NCBI GenBank assembly: GCA_963678675.1
Contig: OY783199.1
Location: 10,066,356 to 10,130,355 of the forward strand
Source: Xiphydria camelus
Lineage: Eukaryota > Arthropoda > Insecta > Hymenoptera > Xiphydriidae
Reading direction: 5' to 3'
Length of the DNA stretch: 64,000 bases
In this document: positions 12,187 to 23,569 of the stretch, piece after piece
Layout of the letters: each line of letters opens with the position of its first letter
Numbering within the stretch: position 1 is the first letter of the stretch
The notes under the pieces: model-generated
The model's database searches: none
Seen by the model: only the letters and a program-made list of their open reading frames with translations
Told to the model about the DNA's origin: nothing
Made by a program: the position numbers and the translations under genes

Positions 12187-12591
12187 GGAAAGAAAAAATC
12201 AGGAAAAATGACTGTGGTTGATACTGTAATCGTGGTGCAAGCGGCATTTTCTGAGATTTTTCTTGATGAAAGAAAGAAAAATTAACAGTTACACTGGAGT
12301 AATTATTGTACATGCTAGAATTTTTACTGTACTGCGTAACAAAAATTCTTGAACAACACAGTACAATTTCTGTGACTTAGAAATTTTCTCGTGCTGTGAA
12401 ATACTTTTTCTTGATTTTCTGTTAAATATTATAAGAAAATCAAGAAATTTTCCTGTGCTACACAGGAATTTGGGTGCCCTTCGGGCCTGTTCATAAAGAT
12501 TCATAAAGGCAACTACTTGACAGTTTTGTCCCGCTCCCCGAGGGTAAAGAGTAGGTATCTAACCTTGATACCTACCCTTTGCCGAGGGTAC
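12187..12591 (+). repeat. Large dispersed repeat, copy 1, right part
   Basis: Matches 33998-34125 and then 35926-36211 of copy 2, starting at ATCAGGAAAAAT and ending at CCTTTGCCGAGGGTA. In copy 2 an extra 1.8 kb splits it after the AACAAAAA run (12340). An inverted pair around TTTTTCTTGATTTTC lies at 12405-12450. No coding region. Confidence 0.8.
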
Positions 12592-14002
12592 GTCCGAGGC
12601 AGGAAGGTGTACGAGTAACGCCGCGTATACACCTAGCGAATCTGTTCGGCCGAACACCAGCGAACGCGTGCATTCGCCAAGTGTGTACGCTTCAGCGACC
12701 GTGCGCGAACAAATTTGTATCTGAAAAATGCGTATTCTAATAACTTTAAACCCAATTTTCTCCGCTTGGCGCTCTCAGTAGATACGGCATCTGTTTTTAG
12801 GAGGGCAGTATAGTACGAATTACTTTGCATGTGAGGCATTACTTTACTATTCTGTGTGTAAAATTTCAAGCTGCTCTAACCATTCTATTATAAGATTAGT
12901 AACAGTCAACAGCGTGCCTATAATACAATATGTAGATAGGCTACGGAAAAGAAATTTGTATATTTGCTTCTATCGCAAATTTTTTGAATGTTTTACTTAC
13001 AATTGAAATGTAGTCGGACGACTGTCGCAGTCCTAATGAAAAGTCAGCGTCAACTACGCTCGAGATTTCTATGAGTGCCGCAAAACACGTTTTCGCGGCT
13101 TACGCTGCCATGCAGTACATCCACTCTCGTGGAAAACTTCTTCGTACCGAAAGGGTTACGTATACGCATTTGCGAACATTCCTCCTAACATTTGGACTTC
13201 GACAGTAAATGAAGGACTCTATTTTTGCGACGTCTTCATAATAATGTTGGTGTGTTTGTTGATACATTGATTCCTGTTTTGACAAACGCGTGCTGCAAAT
13301 GCGCTCGCGACCACAGAACTTTTCAGCAAGGGTAACGCACCTTTCTCGGAAGACTATTTACCGGACCGGAATTTAATATAGTGAGTGCAGTGTTAAGTTA
13401 ATACATTAAGGGCAGTGATAGGTTAAGTTATTACATAAATGTAATAATGGAGCACGTATTTCTTCGCAAACTGAGGGATGTAAACAGCAAGTCGTTCGTA
13501 GTCGCTTTTTCTCGGCATTTCAGCAGTGTTATCTTTTTCAATCGTTACCTATTTTTTTTTTCAATCAATTACTGTAGGATTCCTGGTAAAATTATTTTCG
13601 CTCAAAATTCAACTACCTCTGCAGTTTTATTTTTGCCTGTTCGGAAGGGACTATTTATTACTTTATGGCTCTTTCTCGAAGGTACAGAAAACGGGGAAAA
13701 AACGTTCTTACCGGGTTTTCGAGTGAAAGTTTTTTCCGAACATGTGATGACCAGACAGTCGAAGCGATGGCTCATGGGGTGGCCGCCACACTGATCCCCA
13801 GGTATACATGTAGTCGCCAATCGTCTATTTTTTAATACTAGTTTTCGACAGACCTCTGTGCTGAGAACACCTTCTAAGTGCAGTATAGTGAAGAGTTCTA
13901 ATAAAAGGAAAAGTGAAGTTAGACCTTGTACTTGAATCTTGTACTAAACCGGTGTAACATTGATCGCACGGCGCCCGAACAATTCCGATTTATTATTAAA
14001 TT
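12592..14002. other. No gene seen upstream of the MADF gene
   Basis: No supported coding region, and terminal repeats of the Harbinger-type unit could not be found here. If the unit at 14003-17236 is a complete element, its left end should lie in this stretch. Confidence 0.4.
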
Positions 14003-17000
14003 ATGATGGAGTGGAGTAATGACCGTGCGTTGGAACTGATTAATGTATATCGAGAACACGAGTGTCTATGGAACTCCGTTCATACGGATTATAAAAATAA
14101 GATAAAGAGAAGGGACGCGTGGAAAGAAATCGGTTTAAAATTCGACTCCAATGACACAGAAATGAAAAAAAAAATGGAATCGTTACTTAGTTCGTTTCGA
14201 CGCGAGCGCCAAAAAGAAGGAAAAACGAAAGGAACTGGCACGGGAGCGGACTCTGTATATAAATCCACGTGGTTTGCGTTCAAGAGCATGTTCTTTTTAA
14301 TGGATAAATATGTTCCGCATAAAACAACAAATACAGAGGTAAGTAATTCTTATTGCCCAAATATAATACATATGTCACAAATTAACAGTTTATGGAAACA
14401 AAAAAACTAATCGAAAATTGATAGTATCGTGTATTCACAAACTAATGCTATTCATCCTTGAGGGGTTTATAAAAATTTGCTTTTAAGGTATTCCTAGCGC
14501 GAAATGAAAAATGTCTGATAATGCTAATTTTTTTGTACAATGGATATTACTATCGTAAGATTATTTTTGAAAAGTATCAGGTCTTGTCACCAGGCATTTA
14601 AGGATATTTCACCCCTATTATCAAAAATATAGAAAGTTACTCAAATTTTTTCCCAACATTCTTTAATATCTTTGAAAGCCGTATGCAAAATTTCAAGTCT
14701 CTTGGCACACTTGGCACACAAATTTCAATTTGTTTGACACACTTTAAGGATACAGATAATAAAGTAAAGTTAGAGGAAAATAATGGCTCGACTGATATCA
14801 TGAAATATAACTTCAAGGAGGTTATTAAAGAATCTTTTTTTTTTAACTGAACGTTTATTTCGGTACTAATCAGGCCTTTTAAATATCGTCTCTGAAGAGG
14901 GTTCGAAGAGGAACCGAAACGTCAGACGTGTAGTTAAAGATATTTAAAAGGCCTGAGATTAGTACCGAAATAAACGTTCAGTTAAATTTAAACTACAGGC
15001 AACAGAAATATCATCTTAAGAATTGCCATTTTTTTTGTTCAGGGATTGGAACACTGATGAAAATCGTATTGTTCCCTTTCACCTCTCCTTCTGCAATAGG
15101 GGCGAAACATCCTTAACCCTCCGTTAGTCTGCTAGGATCACCGAACACATTTAGTCTCCTGGGGTCTAGTAGACCCCATCAAATTAAAAGTATTAAAAAT
15201 CCCAATCTTTTCCATATTTCTTCTGAAAATATAGAAATAAGTGTAAAAATCCGAACAATAATAACAAATTAAACAAAAAGATAATATTAGCTAAGTAGAT
15301 AGTTATTTATTTATTCTGCGTTTGGCTCGTTTGCTCTTATACAGTTTACATAGAACAGACGAAAAATAATAGAATATGTGACATAACCTAATAGTAAACT
15401 CTAGTAGCTATAATATTAGCTAAGTGATATAAATTATATTTTACCTAAAATGCCACATAATAATTCATTCTAAAACATACAATATAACTTACCTATGAAA
15501 AAAATGTGTTTTTTGCACCATTTTTACATTATTTACAATTAACTTCTAGTTGAACTTTCGTGTATCTCCATAAGAGCCGATGTTAAAACGCAGTTTTCAA
15601 ATAATTTATGATTAGCAAATGGGCAAGCAAAAAGTCTAAAAAAAACATGGAGTCTTAATGTAGACTAAAGGTCATTTTCTCAAAATTTCATGGCGATAGC
15701 ACTATTTTCGAAATCATCCTAAACATCCTTAAGCATATTCATCTTGCCAGGGTACACTGCCATTAGCTGCAAAATATTGCGCAAATTCGTCTCTAACAGC
15801 TTCACACAAGCTGCAGCACTTTTCCTACCAACTCTTACCAATGGCAGAAAAGAATCAGTACCTTGGTTAGTATTATGCCAACTGCCTGGGATGATTTCTC
15901 CGTCGTTCTCCTTATCAAAAGTTTCCGGTGGAGTGTAAATATTTCGAGAAAGTTTACTCCTTCTCAAAAAATTGTGCAAATAAATACATGCGAGAACTAC
16001 TTTCGTGGCTTTTTCGGGTTCTAACAACATTGGCTTATGTAAAACTCTGAAAACAGACGACATAATGCCAAAAGCATTCTCGATAACACGACGGGCTCTG
16101 CATAATCTGTAATTAAAAATTCGCTTTCGTGATCCTTTCTCCTGATCCACTGGGTAAGCTTTCATCAGATGCTGTTCCAGGCTGAAAGCATCGTCCCCCA
16201 CAAATACATATAGGACTTTCATTTCCCTCTCAACTAGAGCTTCTGCAGCAGGTAATTTTAGTTCGTTGTTCTGTAACATCTTCTAAAGAACGGAATGCTT
16301 GAAAACCCCTCCGTCAGATATTCTCCCTTGGCAGCCGACATCCGCAAAGAGAAAACAATAATCGGCATCTGTGACACCCAATAACACAATACTAAAGTAC
16401 TCTTTATAGTTCAAGTAGTCACTGCCGCTGTGTACTGGTGCCTGAATCACACAGTGCTTTCCATCCACTGCGCCGCAACAGTGTGGAAAGTTCCATTGCA
16501 GTTCAAACTGCTCTGCTATTTGCAACCACTCTTCTTCCGTTGCAGGCATCTGAAAAAATAAGCAATGAAATTTCTTTAAACTCCCTTCCCATTGCGTTTC
16601 ATATTACAACTCGAATAGAAATTGTAATAATAACGCGAGAGAAAGTAACTCTTATGAACACTGTGAATATTTTTGCAGGACTTGTCACAGGGAAAGAATG
16701 AAAACGAAATTGATCGAGAGGAGATTATTCTGGATGTTAGTAATGAGGAGAATGACCGTGACCCGTGTCCTAGTGAAGAAAGAGAAGCAGTGGAACCAAG
16801 GCAAAAGCTTTTCCGATCTCCTACGACGCGAAAAAAAGCTAAGTCTCACACCAACAGGGGTGATGAGGCTTTCAGTATACTCCAGGATGCAGTGCAGAAA
16901 CGAAATTTACCAAAAGATGACAGTACAACATATGGAGAACATATTGCGGCAAAGCACAGAAAATACAACCCATACACAAGAAGTGTGATTCAACACTTGA

Positions 17001-17236
17001 TTGGAGATATTCTTTTCAACGCTGACATGGGGCGTTATGAACCAAATACACGCCATCGCGTATCTGTGGCCCCTTCACCTCCATCAAGTCATGCTTCTTC
17101 ACCCTCGTTTGTAATAGCCGACATACATACTCCAGACACAACTCCTCTCCCATCACCTTCACCATCTGATTCGCGCTCTTCTCATGTTCCGTCATTACAG
17201 CTCACTGAAGTCAACTCTGCAGCTGCAGTACGATAA
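14003..17236 (+). CDS. Two-exon MADF-domain DNA-binding protein (PIF/Harbinger partner)
   Basis: Exon 1 (14003-14338) encodes a MADF-type domain: WSNDRALELINVYREHECLW at the N-terminus, then KRRDAWKEIG and SLLSSFRRERQK. A strong donor, GTAAGT, follows directly. A polypyrimidine-poor but usable acceptor (TTTTTGCAG) at 16678 joins in phase 0 to exon 2 (16679-17236). Exon 2 is acidic at first, then Ser/Pro-rich, and ends in a clean stop. The predicted length is 297 residues, typical of the MADF/Myb-like partner that PIF/Harbinger transposons encode to bring transposase to DNA. No stop interrupts either exon. The 2340-bp intron contains the transposase remnant on the other strand. A host-domesticated MADF gene is the alternative. 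Confidence 0.65.
14842..14986. mobile_element. Palindromic MITE in the MADF intron
   Basis: Near-perfect inverted arms run from TTTAACTGAACGTTTATTTC to its complement at 14986, about 50 bases each, with a 45-base centre. The centre contains CTGAAGA, a GGTTC/GAACC stem and GAAA, an arrangement resembling a hammerhead ribozyme core (see findings). It is non-coding. Confidence 0.75.
15719..16549 (-). pseudogene. PIF/Harbinger transposase (DDE Tnp4), broken
   Basis: On the minus strand the frame runs from 16549 to 15719 with one in-frame TAG at 16283-16285. Visible family motifs are EEEWLQIA, then CGAVDGKHC with the first catalytic Asp, GDDAF with the second, and RRVIENAFGI with the Glu, followed by CIYLHNFLRR. 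The start ATG at 16549 is directly preceded by an acceptor (TTATTTTTTCAG), so an upstream exon encoding the N-terminal third is expected. I cannot find it, and it is probably lost. The family cuts and inserts at 3-bp TWA sites. The gene lies wholly within the intron of the opposite-strand MADF gene. Confidence 0.85.
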
Positions 17237-17987
17237 ACGTTGATGCGATGTCCATTGAATAACAATAACAATACGCCGACCTCTCGTGAACGCACTCTAT
17301 TAATTAATTAGCACACATACCGATTCCTCGTCGCGCAATTTAAAATTCGACGCGTACACCAATTTACATCATCCTCCGGTACATACGCAGTGTGTGTAAA
17401 CCCCAGCTTACACGCGTGGCCACATTCGATGTTTAAATCCTGTTCGGTCTCACGAACGTTTAAACTATACAGGCGACCTTTTCGAAGATAAAAAAGTGCC
17501 GTTTAAACAAAGCAATGTACGAGAGGTATGTGACCACCCCGTAGGCATTAGAGAAACTATAAATTCGGAAACTTCTCGAAATTCGACCGCTCCATTTCGG
17601 AGACAAATCAGTCCTTCTTTCGGGACCGAGTTGGGTGCTGTTCGACATGTGGTCAGCATCCGGGTCTACAGCGAACTGTTCGTTGTTCCCTTTCCGGACA
17701 CGGGGTGTCGGACCCGTGAGAGAAGGCTTCGAAAATTTTCCAGCCAAACCCGAAGAGAGTTTAGGCTAAGGCAGTTGCGATCTAGATTCCAACGAGACAC
17801 GACGCTCCGTCCTGATCTCCACTTCAAACTAACTATCCGCGTAAATTCAATGTTATTCTTTTGTGTGTGCAAGTTTTTCAATTTTTGTAAATTTAGTATT
17901 ATCAATATATCTCGTTTGTTTTTCTGTCTTTTCTAAATATATATAATTTCAGTGGGTTAATGTTCGTCATTTAACTCTTTAACCCTT
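17237..17987. other. No gene seen
   Basis: Several overlapping open frames at 17460-17936 on both strands have no recognisable domain. 17280-17410 might hold the right end of the Harbinger unit, but no inverted partner was found. Confidence 0.35.
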
Positions 17988-17990
17988 TAA

Positions 17991-18116
17991 GGGCCAGTTT
18001 TACCAACACGATATAAACGCGGTATAGCGCTATACTGAGAATAACCAGCAATAAGCCTTATGGTTATTCTCAGTATAGCGCTATACCGCGTTTATACCTG
18101 TTAGTAAAACCGGCCC
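17991..18116. mobile_element. Harbinger-type MITE with TAA duplication
   Basis: A 126-bp palindrome beginning GGGCCAGTTTTACCAACA and ending TTAGTAAAACCGGCCC, flanked by TAA on both sides. The arms contain the self-complementary TATAGCGCTATA. The TAA duplication and GGGCC ends fit a non-autonomous PIF/Harbinger element. Confidence 0.75.
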
Positions 18117-18119
18117 TAA

Positions 18120-19748
18120 CACTCCTGTCTTTGGGTCACTCGCCATTGAAAGACGTTCGGGAGATATCGTTGGCGTACCTAAAAAACCACGGTATACCTG
18201 AGATTTACAACCTCAGGGAAGGGTCAGATTCTCGGACTGACTATCGCGTCACTACCCCGAACAAATCCTCAATCCGCATCCCCCGCTAACATGCGCCACG
18301 TGAAGAGCATTGCTAAATTATATTAGGGGACCGTAAATTTTTTAAACAAATATAAAATGCGGCGAAAACCTAATTCCGTATATAAAAAGGCACAGTACTG
18401 GTCTCTGCGAAATTGTACATACACATATATGTATGTATATATAAGTAGACGGGGCTTTGTATGCAATGAGAACAAAGAGCCATGTGCCGAGAGGGTGAGA
18501 GCGAAAGAAAGGAGAGAGAGTGAGATGACGCGGGAAACTGTTGTGCGGAGGAAGAACGTGTGCCGGATTACCTGCGGGCAGATATACTCACATGTATGTA
18601 GACGAAGAGAAATAAAAGAGAGGAAAAGCAGGTTAAATGCGGAGGAATAGCGCGCGAGGGTGGCGGGAGAGGAGAGGAAGGAAATTTTGTACGCAAAATG
18701 CAGGGTAATGGGCAGGCGAGGCCGGTTAAGTACTCGATGTGTACGCAAGACCGAATTGAATTAGAAACTTCCTGCGAACACATGCCTGAATTTGCATAAA
18801 CGCTGGGAACTCGCCGGGAAATATAACGTATAGTTACTCTGTTGTACATGTACGCGCGTTTATCCGATTTTCCGCACACGTCTTCACGCGTATGGAGAGC
18901 GGGGAATTATCCAGTATAGAAATAGAAATAGAAATAGAAATTCAAACATGCGACCATGCGTGCATATCAGGTGCGAATGCGCGTCACTCTCCACGTACAC
19001 GCGTGTGATGATCCTATATACAGGCGTAAGCTGTATTCGACGCGGTAGACTCGATGCGGCTGCACGATGAGTCCTGAAGCAATCCTCGATGAAACTCTTG
19101 GATCACGATCCGATATGCATGCTGGTTATCGATCGAATGGCTTCCTTTGATTGCCTGGATGAGCGCAAGTCCTCCTTACTCCTTTGTCCTGGGCCTTCGT
19201 TGGAAAAGCCCCGTTGCCTTGACGTCACTATGGGAGAAACTGCCCACTTCCACCTGGCTTCGTGAATCACCCTTGCTTAACGCGTTCACTCCTAAGGCCA
19301 AGCGAACGTTGAGACGCAGTGTGACGTGCGGTGACTCAGAGTGAGGTGAACAGCGTGGGTGAAGTGAGCTGCGTACCCTGGGTGGTGCGAAAGATGACTG
19401 CGCCAGTCGCTTATATAGGCAAATTGTCTGTATAAGTGACATACGCAGGCTGACCTCTCCGGTGCAATGCTTCAAAACCCATCGGAACCGAGAAAACTCA
19501 AGTGGTCGGTCCTGGTCCCGGCTAGGAATCTCGAACTTTTTCGGATCTAATTTATGGCTCAAAGGGTCCCAAGGAGTGTCGCATTTCTCCAACACACTAG
19601 TCTACGGCCCAAATGCGAGGAGGGTTTATCCACTCATTGTTTTTCAATAGAATAGCAGTCCTAAATTAGTTTGGATATTCGATTTTTACCGCTATAAAAT
19701 GTAGTAACTCTTGAAGGTTAAACGGGCTTTAGATCAAATCTAGTTGCA
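18120..19748. other. No gene seen; small shared segment at the end
   Basis: There are open frames on both strands at 18323-18879 and 19147-19595, but none has a recognisable domain or splice support. A short GAAATA run is at 18917-18940. The last 60 bases (TACCGCTATAAAAT, TAGTAACTCT, CTAGTTGCATA) recur at 39170-39230, so this is also dispersed repeat. Confidence 0.35.
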
Positions 19749-19750
19749 TA

Positions 19751-20609
19751 CACTGTAAAAAATCGGGAGAGAATCCGGAGTGAATTTTCACTCCCATCAC
19801 TCGAAATTTCGGAGTAACAAAAAGAAGAACTCCGCGGACGGAGTGAACATGGAGTTTTTTTCAGCGGATTGATTGCGGAGTGATTTCGCATCAATTTCAG
19901 AGTGAATATAGATTTAATTCTCAAAAATTCACATTATCAATTAAATACAATAAAATCCACAAAAACATTTAAATACAATGCTTAACCTTGAAATAAATTT
20001 GTATTCGATAAAAAAATTCTTTTCTAGAAAATTGCAAATAATAACAGTGTAATAAATTAAAATTCACTGTTACATAGTTGAAAAATTAAAGTATCATATA
20101 TACATGGTATCAATACCTAATTGATCATTTAACATACCTATAGACACTAATCTCGAGTTAGTAACGATAAATTATTAGGCTTATCAAATTCAAAACAAAA
20201 ACTCTTTATTTTCAATGACAAGAAATTCATTGAACTCAAAACTGTCGTATGATTCACATTAATTTTGACAACGGGGTCATGTAAATAATATTTTTACGAG
20301 TAATATTTTTATGAAATAATAATAATAATAGTAATAATAATACTGTAATATTTTTAAAATATTATTATTAGTACCAAAGTAATAATGAAAATAATAATAA
20401 TTTAATTGTATTATTTGTATTATAATTTAATATTTTGTGAACGATTCCTATCTGAATTTCATCCGCGAAGTTAATTTTATAAATAATTTAAATAAAATCT
20501 TTTTGGGAGTGAATTTCACTCCAGACGGGATTAAAGTAATTAAAAATCATCCACACTCCGCATTCACTCCGCAAATCACTCCGCCTTTAACTACCGATTT
20601 TTGATAGTG
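19751..20609. mobile_element. TA-flanked element, TIR CACTGTAAAAAATCGG
   Basis: The left end is CACTGTAAAAAATCGGGAG after TA, and the right end is CCGATTTTTGATAGTG before TA (859 bases). It is rich in repeated ACTCCG/CGGAGT words, and its middle (20290-20400) is a TAA-type microsatellite. No coding region. It fits a mariner-type TA insertion. Confidence 0.6.
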
Positions 20610-20621
20610 TAGTGTTGCGTA

Positions 20622-20880
20622 CACTGTAAAAAATCGGGAGTTAAATGCGGAATGATTTGCGGAGTGAATGCGGAGTGGATGATTTTTAATTAATTTAATC
20701 CCGTCCGGAGTGAAATTCACTCCAAAAAGGATTTTATTTAAATTATTTATAAAATTAACTCCGCGGATTAAATTCAGATAGGAATCGTTCACAAAATATT
20801 AAATTATAATACAAATAATACAATAATAATATTATTATTTTTTTATTATTACTTTAGTACTAATAATAACATTTTAAGTC
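20622..20880. mobile_element. Half copy of the CACTGTAAAAAATCGG element, inverted
   Basis: Starts with the same terminal sequence 13 bases after the previous element and mirrors its right half, including the GGAGTGAATTTCACTCC block and the AT-rich microsatellite. It ends without a partner terminus near 20880. Together the two form a palindrome of about 580 bases centred on 20615. Confidence 0.6.
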
Positions 20881-21205
20881 CGCACAAACGTTTGGAAAGC
20901 GTGTAAACCCGGCATTATGCCATCTTAAACTAACAAACTAAAGTTCACGAACGAACAATCACGTCCGGTTTTGTGTTTCGACCGCACACCTTCGCAGGCT
21001 CTTGCAGATTCACGGCGTGTGAAAAGTGCGCCACCTCACACTGCGTCCGAACATTCGCTGTTGTATAGATGTCCATTGGTTACAAAAATCTGCGGTGATT
21101 CGCCCTGCGTCACCTCGCTGAACTGCGTCTCAACGTTCGCTCGGCCGGCTCGCGGCGCGTGAAAACTACGCCACCTCACACTGCGTCCGAACATCCGCTC
21201 TTATA

Positions 21206-22024
21206 CCGCATGTCCTATGGCCAACCGCGCAGGTGAGCTGCGACCTGAATTCTTGACTTCGGCAGTACCTATTTATGGTACAGTTAGAGTGGGCTTCAGA
21301 CGAGTGCGCTGCATAAGAACGAAAAGTGTCGACTGCTCTTCTAATAGCTGTCAATTCGGGAGATCGAAGCGTTTCGTGTAACCTCAAAATCGTAAAGTTT
21401 TGAATTAGTAGTGAATAATTTATAGAAGTGATGAGAAATAATCATAAATCATCTTCCGAATTGTGACAGCCATCGGGAAATCAGACGACGCTTTTCGCTC
21501 TTACGCTGCGTTCTTATGAAAAGTGTGAAACGTCTGATCTCCAGATGGCTATCAATTCGGGAGATCGAAGTCTAAGCTCGAAATCGTGAATCTTTGAATA
21601 AATGGTAAGTAATGTTCAGAAGTGAGAGTTAACAATCATTCGGGTTTTTTCGACGTCCAACCGAATTACACGCCTCATGCCTATTTGTTTCAGAAATTAT
21701 TTCCGCGCTAGCACCGCGCGTGTCTAGGAAGTAGTTTTACGAAGTGGCGTGAGCGATACCTAAGGTGTCACAATTCGGAAGATTATTTATGATTATTTCT
21801 CATCACTTCTACAAATTATTCACTACTAATTTTCAAAACTACGATTTTGAGGTTACACGAAACGCTTCGATCTCCCGAATTGACAGCTATTAGAAGAGCA
21901 GTCGACACTTTTCGTTCTTATGCAGCGCACTCGTCTGAAGCCCACTCTAACTGTACCATAAATACTGCCGAAGTCAAGAATTCAGGTCGCAGCTCACCTG
22001 CGCGGTTAGCCATAGGACATGCGG
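21206..22024. mobile_element. 819-bp foldback element, TIR CCGCATGTCCTATGG
   Basis: Flanked by TA on both sides. The arms at 21206-21460 and 21770-22024 are almost identical in inverted orientation, which makes the same short frame (MRLHETLRSPELTAIRR) appear on both strands; I regard that as a by-product. A 142-bp relative with the same terminus sits at 33463-33604. The whole element lies between two direct repeats of about 85 bp (21063-21147 and 22023-22105). Confidence 0.75.
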
Positions 22025-22601
22025 TATAGATTTCTGTGGGTTACAAAATCTGCGGTGAGTCGCCCTGCGTCCCCTCAATGAACTGCGTCTCAACGTTTGC
22101 TTGGCCTAAGAGCTAACTCACACGGTGTGACTTCACTGCGACAGCAGTGCGACAAAACTGTCGCACTCGGTCGCACTTGATCGAGAGTACGTCGCACGCG
22201 GCAAATCAGCATGGAGACGCAGCGAAGCACTCACAAGGTGCGACTCGCCGACGACGCGACATGACAGACGCAACGGTCGCAGGTACCGCCGACAAAATCA
22301 GGAATATGCACCTATTTTTTTACATCAAAAATGGATTGAGCACGTAAAAAAAGTTGGGACGTATTTTTTATTTTTGTTTCTGACGCGAAATTAAGCTATA
22401 AGAAATTAATAAAGTTTGCGCTAAGCTCCGCCCACTTGAAACGGCCGGTCGAGCAGCACGCCGGGCCATGACGTCACTATGCACTCTCGGATATCCCACT
22501 AGTGTTGACAGCGTCTGCAGAACCGTAAGCGTGTGTTATAGTTCTTCGTTTTGAGGACTGTTTAACTGTTTCAAGTACGAAGCTTGTGTTGTGCTGTGAA
22601 A

Positions 22602-22733
22602 ATGGACAGTGGATTTGTACAAGGGAAATCTGACAATTTGCCGCAAATCGATGCTTTGTCAGTGTTCGCTTTTCTTGGATCAAACCCAGATTTCATTGGA
22701 GCAGAAACGCGAAATATTAAAGCAATAAGATAA
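22602..22733 (+). pseudogene. 5' piece of an arthropod transposon-associated gene
   Basis: The ATG opens MDSGFVQGKSDNLPQIDALS and stops after 43 codons. From memory, this N-terminus is typical of a high-copy arthropod protein family that continues into SWIM-type and YqaJ-like nuclease regions. Those downstream parts are absent, so this is at best a truncated first exon. The context, inside a TIR element and opposite a THAP exon, fits an internal deletion. Confidence 0.4.
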
Positions 22734-23357
22734 GATTGAAAGATATGGTATGAATAAGTCAGATTGTATACCTCAAAATAAAATAAATAGCAGTCTGCCT
22801 ATATGTAATTTGTAAATATACACGGTGTCGCCTTTTCGATGTACCTACGGAGTTTTGGGAAAAACGTTATAGAAAAAATCCAGTTACACATCCTCGGGGC
22901 CGATTTTGAAAACAAATTTAATGCTGTCAAAATCTCACCGCTAACTAGATCCAGTATTGAGATACAGGGTGTTTTTCATTTTTTGCCATTTCCTTCATGG
23001 CCTTATATTTCGGTTATTTTTAAAGGTAGAAGAACAGTATAACGGTGATTTCTCGTAGATCTTTATGTAGTTGTTTACAATAATATTTGTTTTTAATATA
23101 TGATTGGTATTAGATATTTATAAGTGGTATTATTTCATTCAATAGATACTACTTAGTTGTTATAAGTACTTTAAATTTGTATAAGTACTCTGCTGTTTTT
23201 CAACTATGTTTTTGGTAACTTTCTTTAAATTTACGTTATCTTAATGTAAATTTTTGGAAATATGCCATTAATAAAATATGTACAATATACAGTACAATAC
23301 AGTTACAACAATGTGAAAATATATAGGTAGGTATATAACCCTGTACCTATAACTTAC

Positions 23358-23569
23358 ATTAAAATGGTCCTCACAACAGTATAGCGAGGTCTTTAGAGAA
23401 AGTGGCGGGTTCTTTTTCTTATCCCTCTTCATTGCCGTACACCACTTCTTCCGATATCCTGATTTTTTGGAACGGAAAAGAATATTTTTTCCGGTGTTGC
23501 CACAGATGTGTTTGTACATCTCGGTACTATACAATCTTTATAAATCTTTCTTCCTTCCTTCTTCGACAT
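23358..23569 (-). pseudogene. THAP zinc-finger exon, frameshifted
   Basis: From the ATG at 23569 the frame reads MSKKEGRK, then CIVPRCTN (the first Cys pair) and FFSVPK. After a one-base shift it continues with RKKWCTAMKRD (the conserved Trp) and YCCEDHF, the C-x2-H closing pair. A consensus donor, GTAAGT, follows at once, which marks the exon end at 23358. Spacing between the Cys pairs fits the THAP DNA-binding domain used by P-type and other transposases. The frameshift makes it non-functional. Confidence 0.65.

Noticed and set aside
15119..15180. TTAACCCTCCGTTAGTCTGC as a piggyBac left end
   Set aside because: No inverted partner or second TTAA with matching terminus was found within the intron.
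12592..17460. Terminal inverted repeats for the Harbinger-type unit
   Set aside because: GTGTAC/CGCGT-rich stretches at 12620-12730 and 17330-17410 look similar in composition but do not align as inverted repeats.
21166..22029. MRLHETLRSPEL frame on both strands as a gene
   Set aside because: It occurs once per arm of a foldback, is short, and has no domain or splice support.
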